Origin: Streptomyces sp. HNM0575
GTDB lineage: Bacteria > Actinomycetota > Actinomycetes > Streptomycetales > Streptomycetaceae
Length of the DNA: 64,000 nucleotides
Direction of reading: 5' to 3'
NCBI RefSeq assembly: GCF_012726265.1
Contig: NZ_JAASAG010000002.1
Location: 124,001-188,000, forward strand
The notes beneath the pieces were generated by a model. The model was not told the origin of the DNA. It did not search any database and worked only from the letters and a program-made list of their open reading frames with translations. Each line of letters starts with the position of its first letter. The first letter of the stretch is position 1. This document shows positions 39,643 to 48,213 of this stretch, in pieces. The position numbers and the translations under genes are program-made.

Positions 39643-41669
39643 GGGCGAGTCGGCGGTGCACGCAGGGGTTCGTCCTCGAACTGCGGCCCCCCGTGCGGCG
39701 GATCGTAGAGCAGAACCAGCTCACCGCGCAGCGAGACGTGGAGCCCCGCGCTCTGATTGCGCACGTCCCGGACAAGCTCGCGCAGGGACTCCGCCAGACC
39801 GTGAGGCTTCGCGGAGCGCAGCAGTTCGGCGACGCGGGCCCTGAACTCGTCGCAGTCGGCGTGCGGTTCGTCGCAGCGCCGCCACAGGGCCACGGCATGG
39901 CCCGCGCCCAGCGCCACTCCCATCGCCATCGCGCCGGGCTCCTCCGAGACGCCCGAGCAGTGCACCGGCACCGCGTTCCGCGGCAGCCCGCTCAGCCGTC
40001 CCCAGGCCGTCAGCTGGGTCTCCTGGCGGTCGTGCCCCGGGCACAGCGGCGCCGCGGTCATCTGCCCCCTGCGCACGGCCCGCCAGCGCTGGTGCCACTC
40101 CGGGATGCGTTCGCCCTTCTGCCACCGGTGGTGGTCGCGCAGCGCGACCGTGCGGCGGTGGCCCAGGGGCAGGCTGCGCGGGCTGAACGTCTCCCCGGGG
40201 TCCAGCTCGTGGGCCCGCCACAGCTCCACGGGCTCGTCGAACAGCGCCCGCGGCAGCATGAAGTCCACGGCGGCCAGATGCTCGCCCACGTCGCCCTGGT
40301 CGAGGGCCTCGGCGAGCGCTGTCCGGATGTCCCGCTCCAACTGGTCGCGCTCGGCGCCGGTTTCGTTCCCCTTCACAAAGGCCGCCTGGCCGTCCGGCTG
40401 GACGAGCTTGATCCGCCAGGGGTGCGTGCCGTACAGATCCGGGTCGATCTCGACGAGCACGTCGGCGTAGGAGGTACGGGCCCCGGACGCGGCGGCGCCG
40501 CCCGCCAGGATGTCCCGCACCTTCTTCCTCAGGTCGCCCGTCGGCAGGGTGATCGCGATGTTCCGGACCCACTCCCGCAGCTCCGTGAGCGCACCGTCCG
40601 GTACGCCGCGGCCCGCCAGCGCCTGGCAGACCTGCGCGGCGTACAGCACCACCGCCGCCCGTTCGAAGTCGCGGTCGCCGCCCTCGGCGTAGAGGAGTCC
40701 GACGCCCTCGCGCCAGCTGCTCGGCTTGTTGATGTGCAGCCTGATGGCCTCCTGCACCACCTCGCGGCGTGCCTCCTGCACCATGCCCAGCACCTCGCCG
40801 GCGCTGTCCGGCGGTGGCAGCTCGGCGAAACAGCCGAAGAGCTGGGCGCGGTCATGTGCGTTGAAGCCCAGCGCGTAACCGCTGTCCCGCTGCCTGCCCC
40901 GGTCGAACTGAAGCCGGGGCCAGCTCCAGTCGGGCCCGCGGAAGCGCTGGAGATGGTGCCGGTCGTGCGCGCACAGCGCCTCGTGCCACGCCTCCGCTTC
41001 GCGCGGGCCCGCCTCGATGAAGCTGCGCAGCGCCGTGATCGGTGTCGCCCGTGCGACCTGAGGGTCCTTCGAGCGGCCCTTGTTGACGCCGATTACGGCG
41101 CCGCGCTCCACGTCGACCACGGGCCCGCCCGAGCAGCCGGGCGGCACATACGCGCCCTGGAGCATCATCGGCCCGTCGACCGGTGCGCTGGCCTTGCCGG
41201 AGCCCTGCACATATCCGGGTTCGCCACCGCTGCCCAGGGCCACGGAGTAGCCGTGCATCTGCACCTGGGGCGCGCTGAGCCGCATACGGTCGCTCAGCCA
41301 GAGGGCGCTGGTGCCGGAGACGGCGTCCGGCACGCGCACGAGAGCGAGGTCGGGATCGGGCCAGGGCCCGGACCGGGGCCCGTCACCTGACGGACAGGGC
41401 AGGCCGCACGCCAGCTCACCGACGAGCCTGTCGCCGCTCTCGGTGGTGATGCCGATGACGCGCTCACCCCTCCACACGGCACGCCTCCCCACGTCCACGA
41501 CGTGCGCACTCGTGAGCACCCAGCCCGGCGCGATGAAGAAGCCGCTGCCCCAGAACTCCGCACGTGGACCATCGTCTCCGCCGTCATACCCGTCGGCGGG
41601 TGCACCAATCCGTACGACGGCGGCCCGGGCGGCGCTCTCGACGGCGCTCACGGGACACGCACGGCGCAC
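39639..41669 (-). CDS. Trypsin-like protease fused to VMAP C-terminal domains
   Basis: About 676 aa. Residues 15-215 form a cytosolic trypsin-like protease: H56 in TSAHVVD, D107 in PDPDLALVRV, S180 in PPGCSGGPV; no signal peptide. The rest has a helical middle region and a VMAP-C-like domain (DPDLYGTHPWRIKLVQ, VDFMLPRALFDEPVELWRA, RSLPLGHRRTVALRD). This arrangement is the effector plus adaptor protein of MoxR-vWA-VMAP ternary conflict systems. The start is uncertain: GTG 41669 or GTG 41651, neither with a clear RBS. It overlaps moxR by 4 bp. Confidence 0.78.
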   Translation of the reverse strand: MRRACPVSAVESAARAAVVRIGAPADGYDGGDDGPRAEFWGSGFFIAPGWVLTSAHVVDVGRRAVWRGERVIGITTESGDRLVGELACGLPCPSGDGPRSGPWPDPDLALVRVPDAVSGTSALWLSDRMRLSAPQVQMHGYSVALGSGGEPGYVQGSGKASAPVDGPMMLQGAYVPPGCSGGPVVDVERGAVIGVNKGRSKDPQVARATPITALRSFIEAGPREAEAWHEALCAHDRHHLQRFRGPDWSWPRLQFDRGRQRDSGYALGFNAHDRAQLFGCFAELPPPDSAGEVLGMVQEARREVVQEAIRLHINKPSSWREGVGLLYAEGGDRDFERAAVVLYAAQVCQALAGRGVPDGALTELREWVRNIAITLPTGDLRKKVRDILAGGAAASGARTSYADVLVEIDPDLYGTHPWRIKLVQPDGQAAFVKGNETGAERDQLERDIRTALAEALDQGDVGEHLAAVDFMLPRALFDEPVELWRAHELDPGETFSPRSLPLGHRRTVALRDHHRWQKGERIPEWHQRWRAVRRGQMTAAPLCPGHDRQETQLTAWGRLSGLPRNAVPVHCSGVSEEPGAMAMGVALGAGHAVALWRRCDEPHADCDEFRARVAELLRSAKPHGLAESLRELVRDVRNQSAGLHVSLRGELVLLYDPPHGGPQFEDEPLRAPPTRP

Positions 41670-41779
41670 GACCGCAGAAGGATGTGTGCCGCCCGTGCCG
41701 TGCCGGTCCCGAGTTCAGTGACCATGCTCCCCAACTCCCCCCGTTGCCCCGGTACTCGGCGTGTGAAGCAGCAGCCAGG

Positions 41780-42181
41780 TTACTGCTCCCGCCGTTCCCG
41801 ATCTGCCCCCTCCCGGCCTGCCGAGCGCGCTTCGGGCCGCCAGGTCAGCGTCACCGAGATCGCGCCCTTCATCTCGCCGTCCGCGAGCATCGCCACCGCC
41901 CTGCCCGGCTTGGCCATCACCTCGACGCCGAAGGTCGCGCTCACCTCGTCGGGGCGAGCGGAGGCGGCGGCGTCGAGAACGGCCGAACCGACGCCGCTCA
42001 CAAGCTCGTTGAGCCGTTCGACACGTGCGCCGAGCCACTCCGGCGCTGCCGTGTCCTCGAACTCGGACTCCTCCTCGTACCCGCCGGACATGCCGGGCAG
42101 CCGCCCGGGCTCCAGCACGCGCACGGACGCGAGCACCCGCTCGCCGCCCGGCAGTTCGATCTCCTGGATGCCCCGTTCCAC
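41780..42181 (-). CDS. Trypsin-co-occurring domain 1 (Trypco1, CU044_2847 family) protein
   Basis: 133 aa. Opens with GIQEIELPGGERVLASVRV and continues with LNELVSGVGSAVLDAA, PDEVSATFGVEVMAKPG and GAISVTLTWRP, the beta-strand pattern of the small family that co-occurs with conflict-system trypsins. GTG 42181 is preceded by GGAGGG. First gene of the island, 110 bp before the trypsin-VMAP gene. It may be the substrate or inhibitor of that protease (inferred from co-occurrence only). Confidence 0.7.
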   Translation of the reverse strand: MERGIQEIELPGGERVLASVRVLEPGRLPGMSGGYEEESEFEDTAAPEWLGARVERLNELVSGVGSAVLDAAASARPDEVSATFGVEVMAKPGRAVAMLADGEMKGAISVTLTWRPEARSAGREGADRERREQ

Positions 42182-42280
42182 AGGTGTCCCTCCCCCTCGG
42201 CGGGCGGCCGGTCTCTCCGGTGCCCCTCGCGCATTATCTTTGGGGAGGCAACGTCCCGTCCGAAGGAGCCAGGAGTCCCC

Positions 42281-42463
42281 GTGTACTTCACCGACCGCGG
42301 CATCGAAGAGCTGTCCAGCCGGCGCGGCGAAGAGGAGTTCACGTTCGAGTGGCTGGCGGAGCAGCTGCGGGCGTTCGTGGATCTCAACCCGGACTTCGAG
42401 GTTCCCGTCGAGCGGCTGGCGACCTGGCTGGCGCGCCTCGACGAGGAGGACGACGAGGACTGA
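42281..42463 (+). CDS. Small DUF6104-type protein
   Basis: 60 aa acidic protein, YFTDRGIEELSSRRGEEEFT then TFEWLAEQLRAFVDLNP and RLATWLARLDEEDDED. It resembles a short, highly conserved actinobacterial family of unknown function. GTG 42281 has AGGAG six bases upstream. It is divergent from the Trypco1 gene with a 99-bp gap, in which TATCTT near 42235 is a possible -10. Confidence 0.7.
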   Translation: MYFTDRGIEELSSRRGEEEFTFEWLAEQLRAFVDLNPDFEVPVERLATWLARLDEEDDED

Positions 42464-42514
42464 CGGGCGAGGGCTGACGGGCGAGGGCTGACAGGGGCGA
42501 AGGCTGACGGGCGC
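42461..42514. repeat. Tandem 14-bp repeats after the DUF6104 gene
   Basis: Four imperfect copies of TGACGGGCGAGGGC starting at 42461, 42475, 42489 (enlarged) and 42505. The first begins at the stop codon of the preceding gene, so each copy carries a TGA. No function evident; likely replication slippage. Confidence 0.7.
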
Positions 42515-42621
42515 CGCCGGACCCCACCGGGCACCGCCGTTCCGCGGACCCGTTTCCCGGACAGGCCCGCAGACCCGTTCCGCGGACCCGTTCCCCGAAC
42601 CGAACCCGCCCGCGCCCGTGC

Positions 42622-43806
42622 CTACTTGGCCGCCCCGCTGTCCCGTGCCCGCAGTGCGAACGCCAGCAGCGCCGCGTCCCCTGGGCGCCGCACATCGCGG
42701 CCGGTCAGTTCGCAGAAGCGGGTGAAGCGCTGCTGGACGGTGTTGCGGTGGCAGTAGAGCGCGCGGGCGGTCTCCGCGATGGAGCCGTTGCCCGCCAGAT
42801 GCACCCGGACCGTGTGCAGCAGCCGTTCCTTCTCCGCGGCGGGCACCGCGCCGCCCTCGCCGTCGTACAGGCCGCCGAGCACGTCGTCCGTGAGGTGCGC
42901 GGCGAAGTGGCCCGCCCGGTTGACCAGTACGTCCAGCCAGGCGTCGGCGAGACGCAGCGGCCCGTCCGCGTCCTCGGGAAGCACCCGTACCGTGGCGGTG
43001 GCCAGCTCGACGGCCCGCGGCACCCCGGCGAGACCGTCCGCGAGCGGTGACACCCCGCACGGCACACCGTCGAGCCTGTCCAGCACGGTCTCCTCGGTGA
43101 CGCGGGGCGCCAGCTGCACGACCAGCAGTGAGGCCGACGAGAGCGTCTGACGCTGAAGCGTGGCCCCCGCGGAGCGCAGCGCCGCCGCCGCTCCGTGCAG
43201 CCCGCCGCCCGGCCCGGGTCCCGGCAGCGCCGCAGCGCACAGGAAGCGCCCCGACGGCACGAATCCCAGCGCCAGCCCCACGTCGCGTACGACCGTCGGA
43301 TTGTGGCCGCCGCTCTCCAGCAGCCGGTCGAACCACAGCCTGCGCTCGTCCTCGCGCTGCCTGCCCATCTCCAGCACCGTGCGCTGGTACGCGGTCATGA
43401 TGCCGGTGACGTGCGCCTCCACCGCCTCCCACACGTGGTAGGCGGACGCGACGAGCCGCACCTTGTCCTCGTCGTCGGCCCGTTCGACGAGCGCGTCCCA
43501 CACCACGCGGAAGTCGAGCCGTGCCGCGGAGAGCAGCGAGTCCAGCGGCACGCCCTGGCGGGCCCGGCGCTCGCCGATGCGCTCCGAGATCCCCGCCAGC
43601 TCGGCGGGCACGGGCAGCTCGGCGACCGTGCGCAGCAGCAGCTCGAACGCCTGGAGCGCCGACTCACGGAAGTCGTCGTCGGGCACGGCGCCCTCGTAGG
43701 TGTCGCGCAGCGGCTGCACGGCCTCCAGCCAGTCGCCGAGCAGGCCGTCGACGCCTTTGAGGCACTCGACGGCGAGTTCGGCCGCGCGGTCCTGCGGGGT
43801 GTGCAT
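42622..43806 (-). CDS. PucR-family transcriptional regulator
   Basis: 394 aa. N-terminal helical RsbRD-like region, a GGDEF-like/CdaR middle domain, and the PucR C-terminal HTH (LLHTVRVHLAGNGSIAETA then LYCHRNTVQQRFTRFCELTG). PucR/CdaR-type regulators control purine, allantoin and sugar-acid catabolism. It is divergent from the urease-like operon and so is its likely regulator. Start ATG 43806 or GTG 43812; both lie within the 14-bp palindrome, so a bound repressor would block its own translation start region. Confidence 0.85.
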   Translation of the reverse strand: MHTPQDRAAELAVECLKGVDGLLGDWLEAVQPLRDTYEGAVPDDDFRESALQAFELLLRTVAELPVPAELAGISERIGERRARQGVPLDSLLSAARLDFRVVWDALVERADDEDKVRLVASAYHVWEAVEAHVTGIMTAYQRTVLEMGRQREDERRLWFDRLLESGGHNPTVVRDVGLALGFVPSGRFLCAAALPGPGPGGGLHGAAAALRSAGATLQRQTLSSASLLVVQLAPRVTEETVLDRLDGVPCGVSPLADGLAGVPRAVELATATVRVLPEDADGPLRLADAWLDVLVNRAGHFAAHLTDDVLGGLYDGEGGAVPAAEKERLLHTVRVHLAGNGSIAETARALYCHRNTVQQRFTRFCELTGRDVRRPGDAALLAFALRARDSGAAK

Positions 43807-43819
43807 ATGCACAATTGTG
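43800..43819. promoter_or_regulatory. Overlapping palindromes: operator of the urease-like divergon
   Basis: TGTGCATATGCACA (43800-43813) is a perfect 14-bp palindrome, overlapping the perfect CACAATTGTG (43810-43819). Such AT-rich symmetry is rare in this DNA. TTGTGA at 43815-43820 could be the -35 of the rightward operon, with TACTTC about 15 bp downstream, so a bound regulator would cover both directions. The PucR protein is the likely ligand. Confidence 0.6.
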
Positions 43820-43928
43820 AGGCTCAGGTCCGCGATACTTCAACGTTGGCCTTCCGCTCACCGCAAGCAATCCTGGGTCGATCGCCCGCGTCCCACCGAC
43901 CGGCCGGTCGAGCCCGGAGGCCCCGACA

Positions 43929-44516
43929 GTGCATCTGACTCCTCGCGAGAACGAGCGGCTCCAGCTGTTCACCGCCGCGGAATTGGCGCGCAGGCGCCGC
44001 GCGCGCGGCCGGCGGCTCAACGCACCCGAGGCCGTCGCCCTCATCTGCGACGAGATCCTCGAAGCCGCGTGGGACGGGCTGAGCATGGACGACGTGATCG
44101 CCGTGGGCCGCTCGGTCCTCACCGAGGACGACGTGATGGAGGGGGTGCCCGCGATGGTGCCCACCGTCCAGGTCGAGGCGCTGTTCCCGAGCGGCACGGC
44201 GCTCGTCGCCGTGGACGCGCCGATCACACCGGGCGCCGCGGGCCCTGCGCAGGCGGATCCGCCCGGTGCGGTGCGCACCGCTCCCGAGCCCGTACGCATC
44301 AACGAGGGCCGGCGCAGGCTGCGGCTGACCGTGCGGAACACCGGCGACCGCGCCGTCTACGTCTCCTCGCACTACCCCCTCGACGAGACCAACGCGGCGC
44401 TGAGCTTCGACCGCGAAGCGGCCGCCGGCATGCGGCTCGACATCCCCGCGGGCACCGCGCTCGTCTTCGAGCCGGGCGGCGAACGCGAGGTCGGACTGGT
44501 GGAGGCCCGCGCATGA
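43929..44516 (+). CDS. Fused urease gamma/beta subunit (UreAB-like)
   Basis: 195 aa. N-terminal gamma domain ([54 protein letters not shown]) joined to a beta domain ([40 protein letters not shown]). In the beta part the usual SHYHFFEVN is SHYPLDETN, losing a conserved His. GTG 43929. The stop overlaps the alpha-subunit start (ATGA). Together with the next gene it makes a urease-like apoenzyme; accessory genes ureD, E, F, G are absent here. Confidence 0.8.
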   Translation: MHLTPRENERLQLFTAAELARRRRARGRRLNAPEAVALICDEILEAAWDGLSMDDVIAVGRSVLTEDDVMEGVPAMVPTVQVEALFPSGTALVAVDAPITPGAAGPAQADPPGAVRTAPEPVRINEGRRRLRLTVRNTGDRAVYVSSHYPLDETNAALSFDREAAAGMRLDIPAGTALVFEPGGEREVGLVEARA

Positions 44517-46216
44517 GCACCCCGCGTACCCACGCCCAGGTGGACAGGCGCACCTACAACGCGCTCTACGGCCCGACGACCGGCGACCGGATCCGTCTCG
44601 GCGACACCGGCCTGTGGGTCGAGGTCGAGACGGACGACGGCACTCCGGGCGACGAACTCCTCGGCGGCTGCGGCAAGACAGTGCGCGACGGCCTGCTCGC
44701 CTCGCCCCGCTCCGACCGCGACTCCGCCCTGGACATGGTCGTCACCAACGTGGTGCTGCTCGATCCGCGGCTGGGCGTGCGCAAGACGGACATCGGCGTG
44801 AAGGACGGCCGTGTCGTGGCTGTCGGCGGGGTCGGCAACCCGGACGTGGCGCCCGTCGACTTCGCGGTCGACTCCCATACGTCGATGGTTCCCGGCGAGG
44901 GGCTGCTCGCGACGCCCGGCATCGTCGACAGCCACGTGCATCTCTCCTCGCCCGAGATCGCGCCCGCCGCGCTGTCGGCGGGCGTGACGACCGTGGTCGG
45001 GATGGGCCTGGGCGGGATGTGGGAGATCGGCTGCAACCCGGCCCGCAATCTGCACACGCTGATGAGCGCGTGGCGCGGCACTCCGCTCAACGTGGCCTTT
45101 CTGGCCCGCGGTTCGTCCTCCTCTCGCAGGCTGCTGGACGAGATCGTGCTGGCCGGAGCGGGCGGCTTCAAGATCCACGAGGACTTCGGCGCGACGCCGC
45201 GCATCGTCGACACCTGCCTGGACGCCGCCGAACAGGCCGATCTGCCCGTGGCGTTGCACACCGACTCGATGAACGAGTCCGGCTATCTGCGCGACACCGT
45301 GGGCGCGACCCGCGGCCGCACCGTGCACGCGTACCACGTGGAGGGCGGCGGCGGTCACCCCGACCTGCTGGAGATCCTCTCCGAGGCGAACATCCTGCCG
45401 TCGTCGACGACGCCGACCGTCCCGTACACGGTCAACACCGTCGACGAGCTGTTCCCGATGACGATGACCGTCCACCGGCAGAACCATCACATCGACAGCG
45501 ACGTGGAGGTCTCGCGCGGACGGATCCGCGCGCACGCCATCGCCGCCGAGAACTCCCTGCACGACCTCGGCGCCATCAGCATCGTCAACTCCGACTCGAT
45601 GGGCATGGGCAGGATCGCCGAGACCGTGCGCCGCACCTGGCAGCTGGCCCACCTTCAGGCCGTACGCAGCGGGGAGAGCGGCGTGGAACACCGCGCCAAC
45701 GAGCGGGTGCTGCGCTACCTCGCGAAGATCACGCTCAACCCGGCCGTCGCGCACGGGATCTCGCACGAGGTTGGCGGCGTCGCACCCGGGCAGCTCGCCG
45801 ACATCGTGCTGTGGCACCCCGCCTGGTTCGGCACCAAGCCCGAACTCGTCATCAAGAGCGGCTTCGTGGCGTGGGGCAACACCGGATCGGGCTCCGGCTC
45901 GACAAGGCTGACCCAGCCCCGCACCTACCGCCCGTACTACGGAGCGCTCGGCGACGCTGCCTCGCAGCTCGCGCGCGTCTTCGTCGGCGCCGAGGCACTG
46001 GCCGACACCGGCGCCCGCAACTCCCTTCCCTCCGGGCTGTGTTACGCGCCCGTACGGGACAGCCGCGGGCTCGGACGCGCCGACATGCTGCACAACACGG
46101 CCACGCCCCGGGTCGAAGTGCCCCGCTCCGCCGGGCCCGTACTCGTCGACGGCAGGCCCACCGCCACCGACGCCGCCACGGAAGTCCCGCTCGCCCGACT
46201 CCACCACCTGGCCTGA
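44513..46216 (+). CDS. Urease alpha-like amidohydrolase with altered flap
   Basis: 567 aa. Metal ligands of urease are all present: HVH in VDSHVHLSS, Lys and His in GFKIHEDFG, His in [12 protein letters not shown], His in [10 protein letters not shown], Asp in [10 protein letters not shown]. The active-site flap is not: standard MVCHHLD reads TVHRQNH, so the flap Cys (319 in Klebsiella numbering) is Val and the second His is Arg, while the His at 320 and Arg 336 remain. The glycine loop after the H272 ligand is one residue short. It probably binds two metals, but true ureolysis is doubtful. GGAGG precedes the ATG. Confidence 0.82.
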   Translation: MSTPRTHAQVDRRTYNALYGPTTGDRIRLGDTGLWVEVETDDGTPGDELLGGCGKTVRDGLLASPRSDRDSALDMVVTNVVLLDPRLGVRKTDIGVKDGRVVAVGGVGNPDVAPVDFAVDSHTSMVPGEGLLATPGIVDSHVHLSSPEIAPAALSAGVTTVVGMGLGGMWEIGCNPARNLHTLMSAWRGTPLNVAFLARGSSSSRRLLDEIVLAGAGGFKIHEDFGATPRIVDTCLDAAEQADLPVALHTDSMNESGYLRDTVGATRGRTVHAYHVEGGGGHPDLLEILSEANILPSSTTPTVPYTVNTVDELFPMTMTVHRQNHHIDSDVEVSRGRIRAHAIAAENSLHDLGAISIVNSDSMGMGRIAETVRRTWQLAHLQAVRSGESGVEHRANERVLRYLAKITLNPAVAHGISHEVGGVAPGQLADIVLWHPAWFGTKPELVIKSGFVAWGNTGSGSGSTRLTQPRTYRPYYGALGDAASQLARVFVGAEALADTGARNSLPSGLCYAPVRDSRGLGRADMLHNTATPRVEVPRSAGPVLVDGRPTATDAATEVPLARLHHLA

Positions 46217-46231
46217 CGCAGGAGAGGACAC

Positions 46232-46783
46232 ATGCGGCTCGATCTGATCGTGCGGGACGCCGAGATCCGCACGCTGGACGGCGAACGTCCCGACCAGCTG
46301 CCGCGCTTCGCCGCCCTCGGCATCGTCCCCGTGCCGCAGCACAACTTCCTCGCGGCCTTCGGCGACGCCATGGCCGCCGACTGCGGCCCGGAACGCACCG
46401 GTTGGACCTACCGGCTGCGCTCCTTCCTCGACCACGGGCTGACCGTGCCCGGCTCCTCGGACCGGCCCGTCGCACCCGGAGCGCCGCTGCCCGCCATCGA
46501 GGCGGCCGTGCTGCGGCTGACCGAATCGGGCGCGCCCTTCGGCCCGGACGAACGGGTGCCCGCCGAGAGCGCGCTGCGCGCCTGGACGACCGGGTCCGCG
46601 CAGGCCACGGGCACGGCCGCGCGCAAGGGCCGGCTGCGCCCCGGCATGCTCGCCGACTTCGCCGTGCTCGACGCCGACCCGCTCGGCACCGACCCCGCCC
46701 GCATCGGCTCGATCAGCGTCCTGGCCACCGCCGTCGGCGGTGCCGCCGTACACGACCCGCACAGTCTGGTCACCGTCCCCTAG
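46232..46783 (+). CDS. Shortened amidohydrolase (internal core missing)
   Basis: 183 aa. The first 20 residues look like the N-terminal strand of amidohydrolase-3 proteins, and from about residue 35 it matches their C-terminal end: FLDHGLTVPGSSDRPVAPG (with the metal-site Asp), ESALRAWTTGSAQATG, RKGRLRPGMLADFAVLDADP. About 300 residues of the catalytic barrel are absent, with no frameshift visible. RBS AGGAGAGG is strong and spacing to neighbours is operon-like, so it is expressed. It is either a relic of an in-frame deletion or a small protein kept for another role. Confidence 0.6.
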   Translation: MRLDLIVRDAEIRTLDGERPDQLPRFAALGIVPVPQHNFLAAFGDAMAADCGPERTGWTYRLRSFLDHGLTVPGSSDRPVAPGAPLPAIEAAVLRLTESGAPFGPDERVPAESALRAWTTGSAQATGTAARKGRLRPGMLADFAVLDADPLGTDPARIGSISVLATAVGGAAVHDPHSLVTVP

Positions 46784-46791
46784 GAGACCGC

Positions 46792-48213
46792 ATGAGCACC
46801 TCCCCGTCCCCCGCCACGCCCCCGTCCCCGTCGTCGTCCTCCTCCCCGTCCCCGTCCTCGCCCACGGCTCAGTCCGCGACCGCCTCCGCCGCCCCCGGCA
46901 CGGCGGACATCAGGCGCCTGCTCTCGGCCGCGTTCATCGGCACGGCCCTGGAGTGGTACGACTACTTCCTCTACGGCACCGCCGCGGCCCTCGTCTTCAA
47001 CAGGCTCTTCTTCCCCGAACTGGACCCGGCCGTAGGCACCATCGCCGCATTCATCACCTTCGCCGTCGGCTTCGTCGCCCGTCCCATCGGCGCCGCCGTC
47101 TTCGGGCACGTGGGCGACCGCTACGGGCGGCGCACGGCACTGATCGTCACCGTCGTGCTGATGGGCCTCACCACCGGCTGCATCGGACTGCTGCCCGGCT
47201 ACGGCACCATCGGGATCTGGGCGCCGGCACTGCTGGCCGCGCTGCGCTTCCTCCAGGGCGTCTCCGTGGGCGGCGAGTGGAGCGGCGCGATGCTGCTGAC
47301 GCTGGAGCACACCCCGAAGGAGAAGCACGGCAGCTACTCCGCCGTGCCCCAACTCGGCTCCCCCGTCGGTACGTTGCTCTCCAGCGGCGCCTTCGCGGCG
47401 GTGGGGGCCCTGCCCGACGACGCCTTCTACTCGTGGGGCTGGCGGATACCGTTCCTCTTCGCCTTCGTGCTGCTCTTCGTGGCCCTCTACATGCGGCTGC
47501 GCATCGAGGAGTCGCCCGTCTTCCAGGCCATGATGGCCGACAGCGAGAAGAACGGGCCGCCCCCGGCACCGCTGATCGAGGCCTTCCGCCGCACCTGGGG
47601 CCGGATCCTCATCGGGATCGCCGCGGCCTTCCTCGGCATCGGCGGCTTCTTCCTGCTGACCACGTTCATCATCTCGTACGGGACCGGACAGCTCGGCGTG
47701 GACAAGTCCGTGATGCTCAACGCGACGCTCGTCGGGGCCGTCGTGGAGATCGGCGTGCTCGTCGTCGGCGGCAGGATCGCCAACCGGGCAGGACCGTGGA
47801 AGGTGTGCGTGGTGGGCGGCGTCGTCTCCGTGCTCGCGGCGTTCCCCGCCTTCTGGCTCGTGGACACCGGGGAGACTCCGCTCGTGGTCCTCGGGGTCGC
47901 GCTCGGGATCGGGGCGATCTCCATCCCGTACGCGCCGATCGGCGCCGTCGTCTCCGGAATGTTCCCCGAGAACTTCCGCTACAGCGCCGTCGCCATGTCC
48001 TACAACCTGGCGGGCGTCCTCTCCGGCTTCGTGCCGCTCGTGGCCGCCTCGCTGCTCGGGCTGTCCGGGGGCGCGTCGTGGAGCGCGGCGCTGCTGCTGA
48101 TCTTCATCGCGGCGTGCACCGCCGTCGGCTCGTACCTGGCGGGCCCGCAGCTCGCGCGCAGGCTGGGCCACGACCCGAGCAAGCAGCACGAGACGTCGAA
48201 GGCCATCGCATGA
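46792..48213 (+). CDS. MFS transporter, metabolite:H+ symporter (MHS) family
   Basis: 473 aa with 12 predicted membrane helices. Family signatures: FIGTALEWYDYFLYGTAAAL at helix 1, VFGHVGDRYGRRTAL in loop 2-3 and RFLQGVSVGGEWSGA at helix 4, as in ProP/ShiA/KgtP-type carriers of organic acids, shikimate or betaines. The first 35 residues are a Ser/Pro repeat tail encoded by TCCCCG-type DNA repeats. The RBS TAGGAG overlaps the stop of the preceding gene. Probably imports the compound processed by this operon. Confidence 0.85.
   Translation: MSTSPSPATPPSPSSSSSPSPSSPTAQSATASAAPGTADIRRLLSAAFIGTALEWYDYFLYGTAAALVFNRLFFPELDPAVGTIAAFITFAVGFVARPIGAAVFGHVGDRYGRRTALIVTVVLMGLTTGCIGLLPGYGTIGIWAPALLAALRFLQGVSVGGEWSGAMLLTLEHTPKEKHGSYSAVPQLGSPVGTLLSSGAFAAVGALPDDAFYSWGWRIPFLFAFVLLFVALYMRLRIEESPVFQAMMADSEKNGPPPAPLIEAFRRTWGRILIGIAAAFLGIGGFFLLTTFIISYGTGQLGVDKSVMLNATLVGAVVEIGVLVVGGRIANRAGPWKVCVVGGVVSVLAAFPAFWLVDTGETPLVVLGVALGIGAISIPYAPIGAVVSGMFPENFRYSAVAMSYNLAGVLSGFVPLVAASLLGLSGGASWSAALLLIFIAACTAVGSYLAGPQLARRLGHDPSKQHETSKAIA

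Noticed and set aside
42461..42514. Short repeats considered as a CRISPR array
   Set aside because: Units are contiguous 14-mers without unique spacers and no cas genes are present.
44513..46216. Annotating the alpha-like gene simply as ureC
   Set aside because: Flap Cys and neighbouring His are replaced and accessory genes are absent, so a plain urease name would overstate the evidence.
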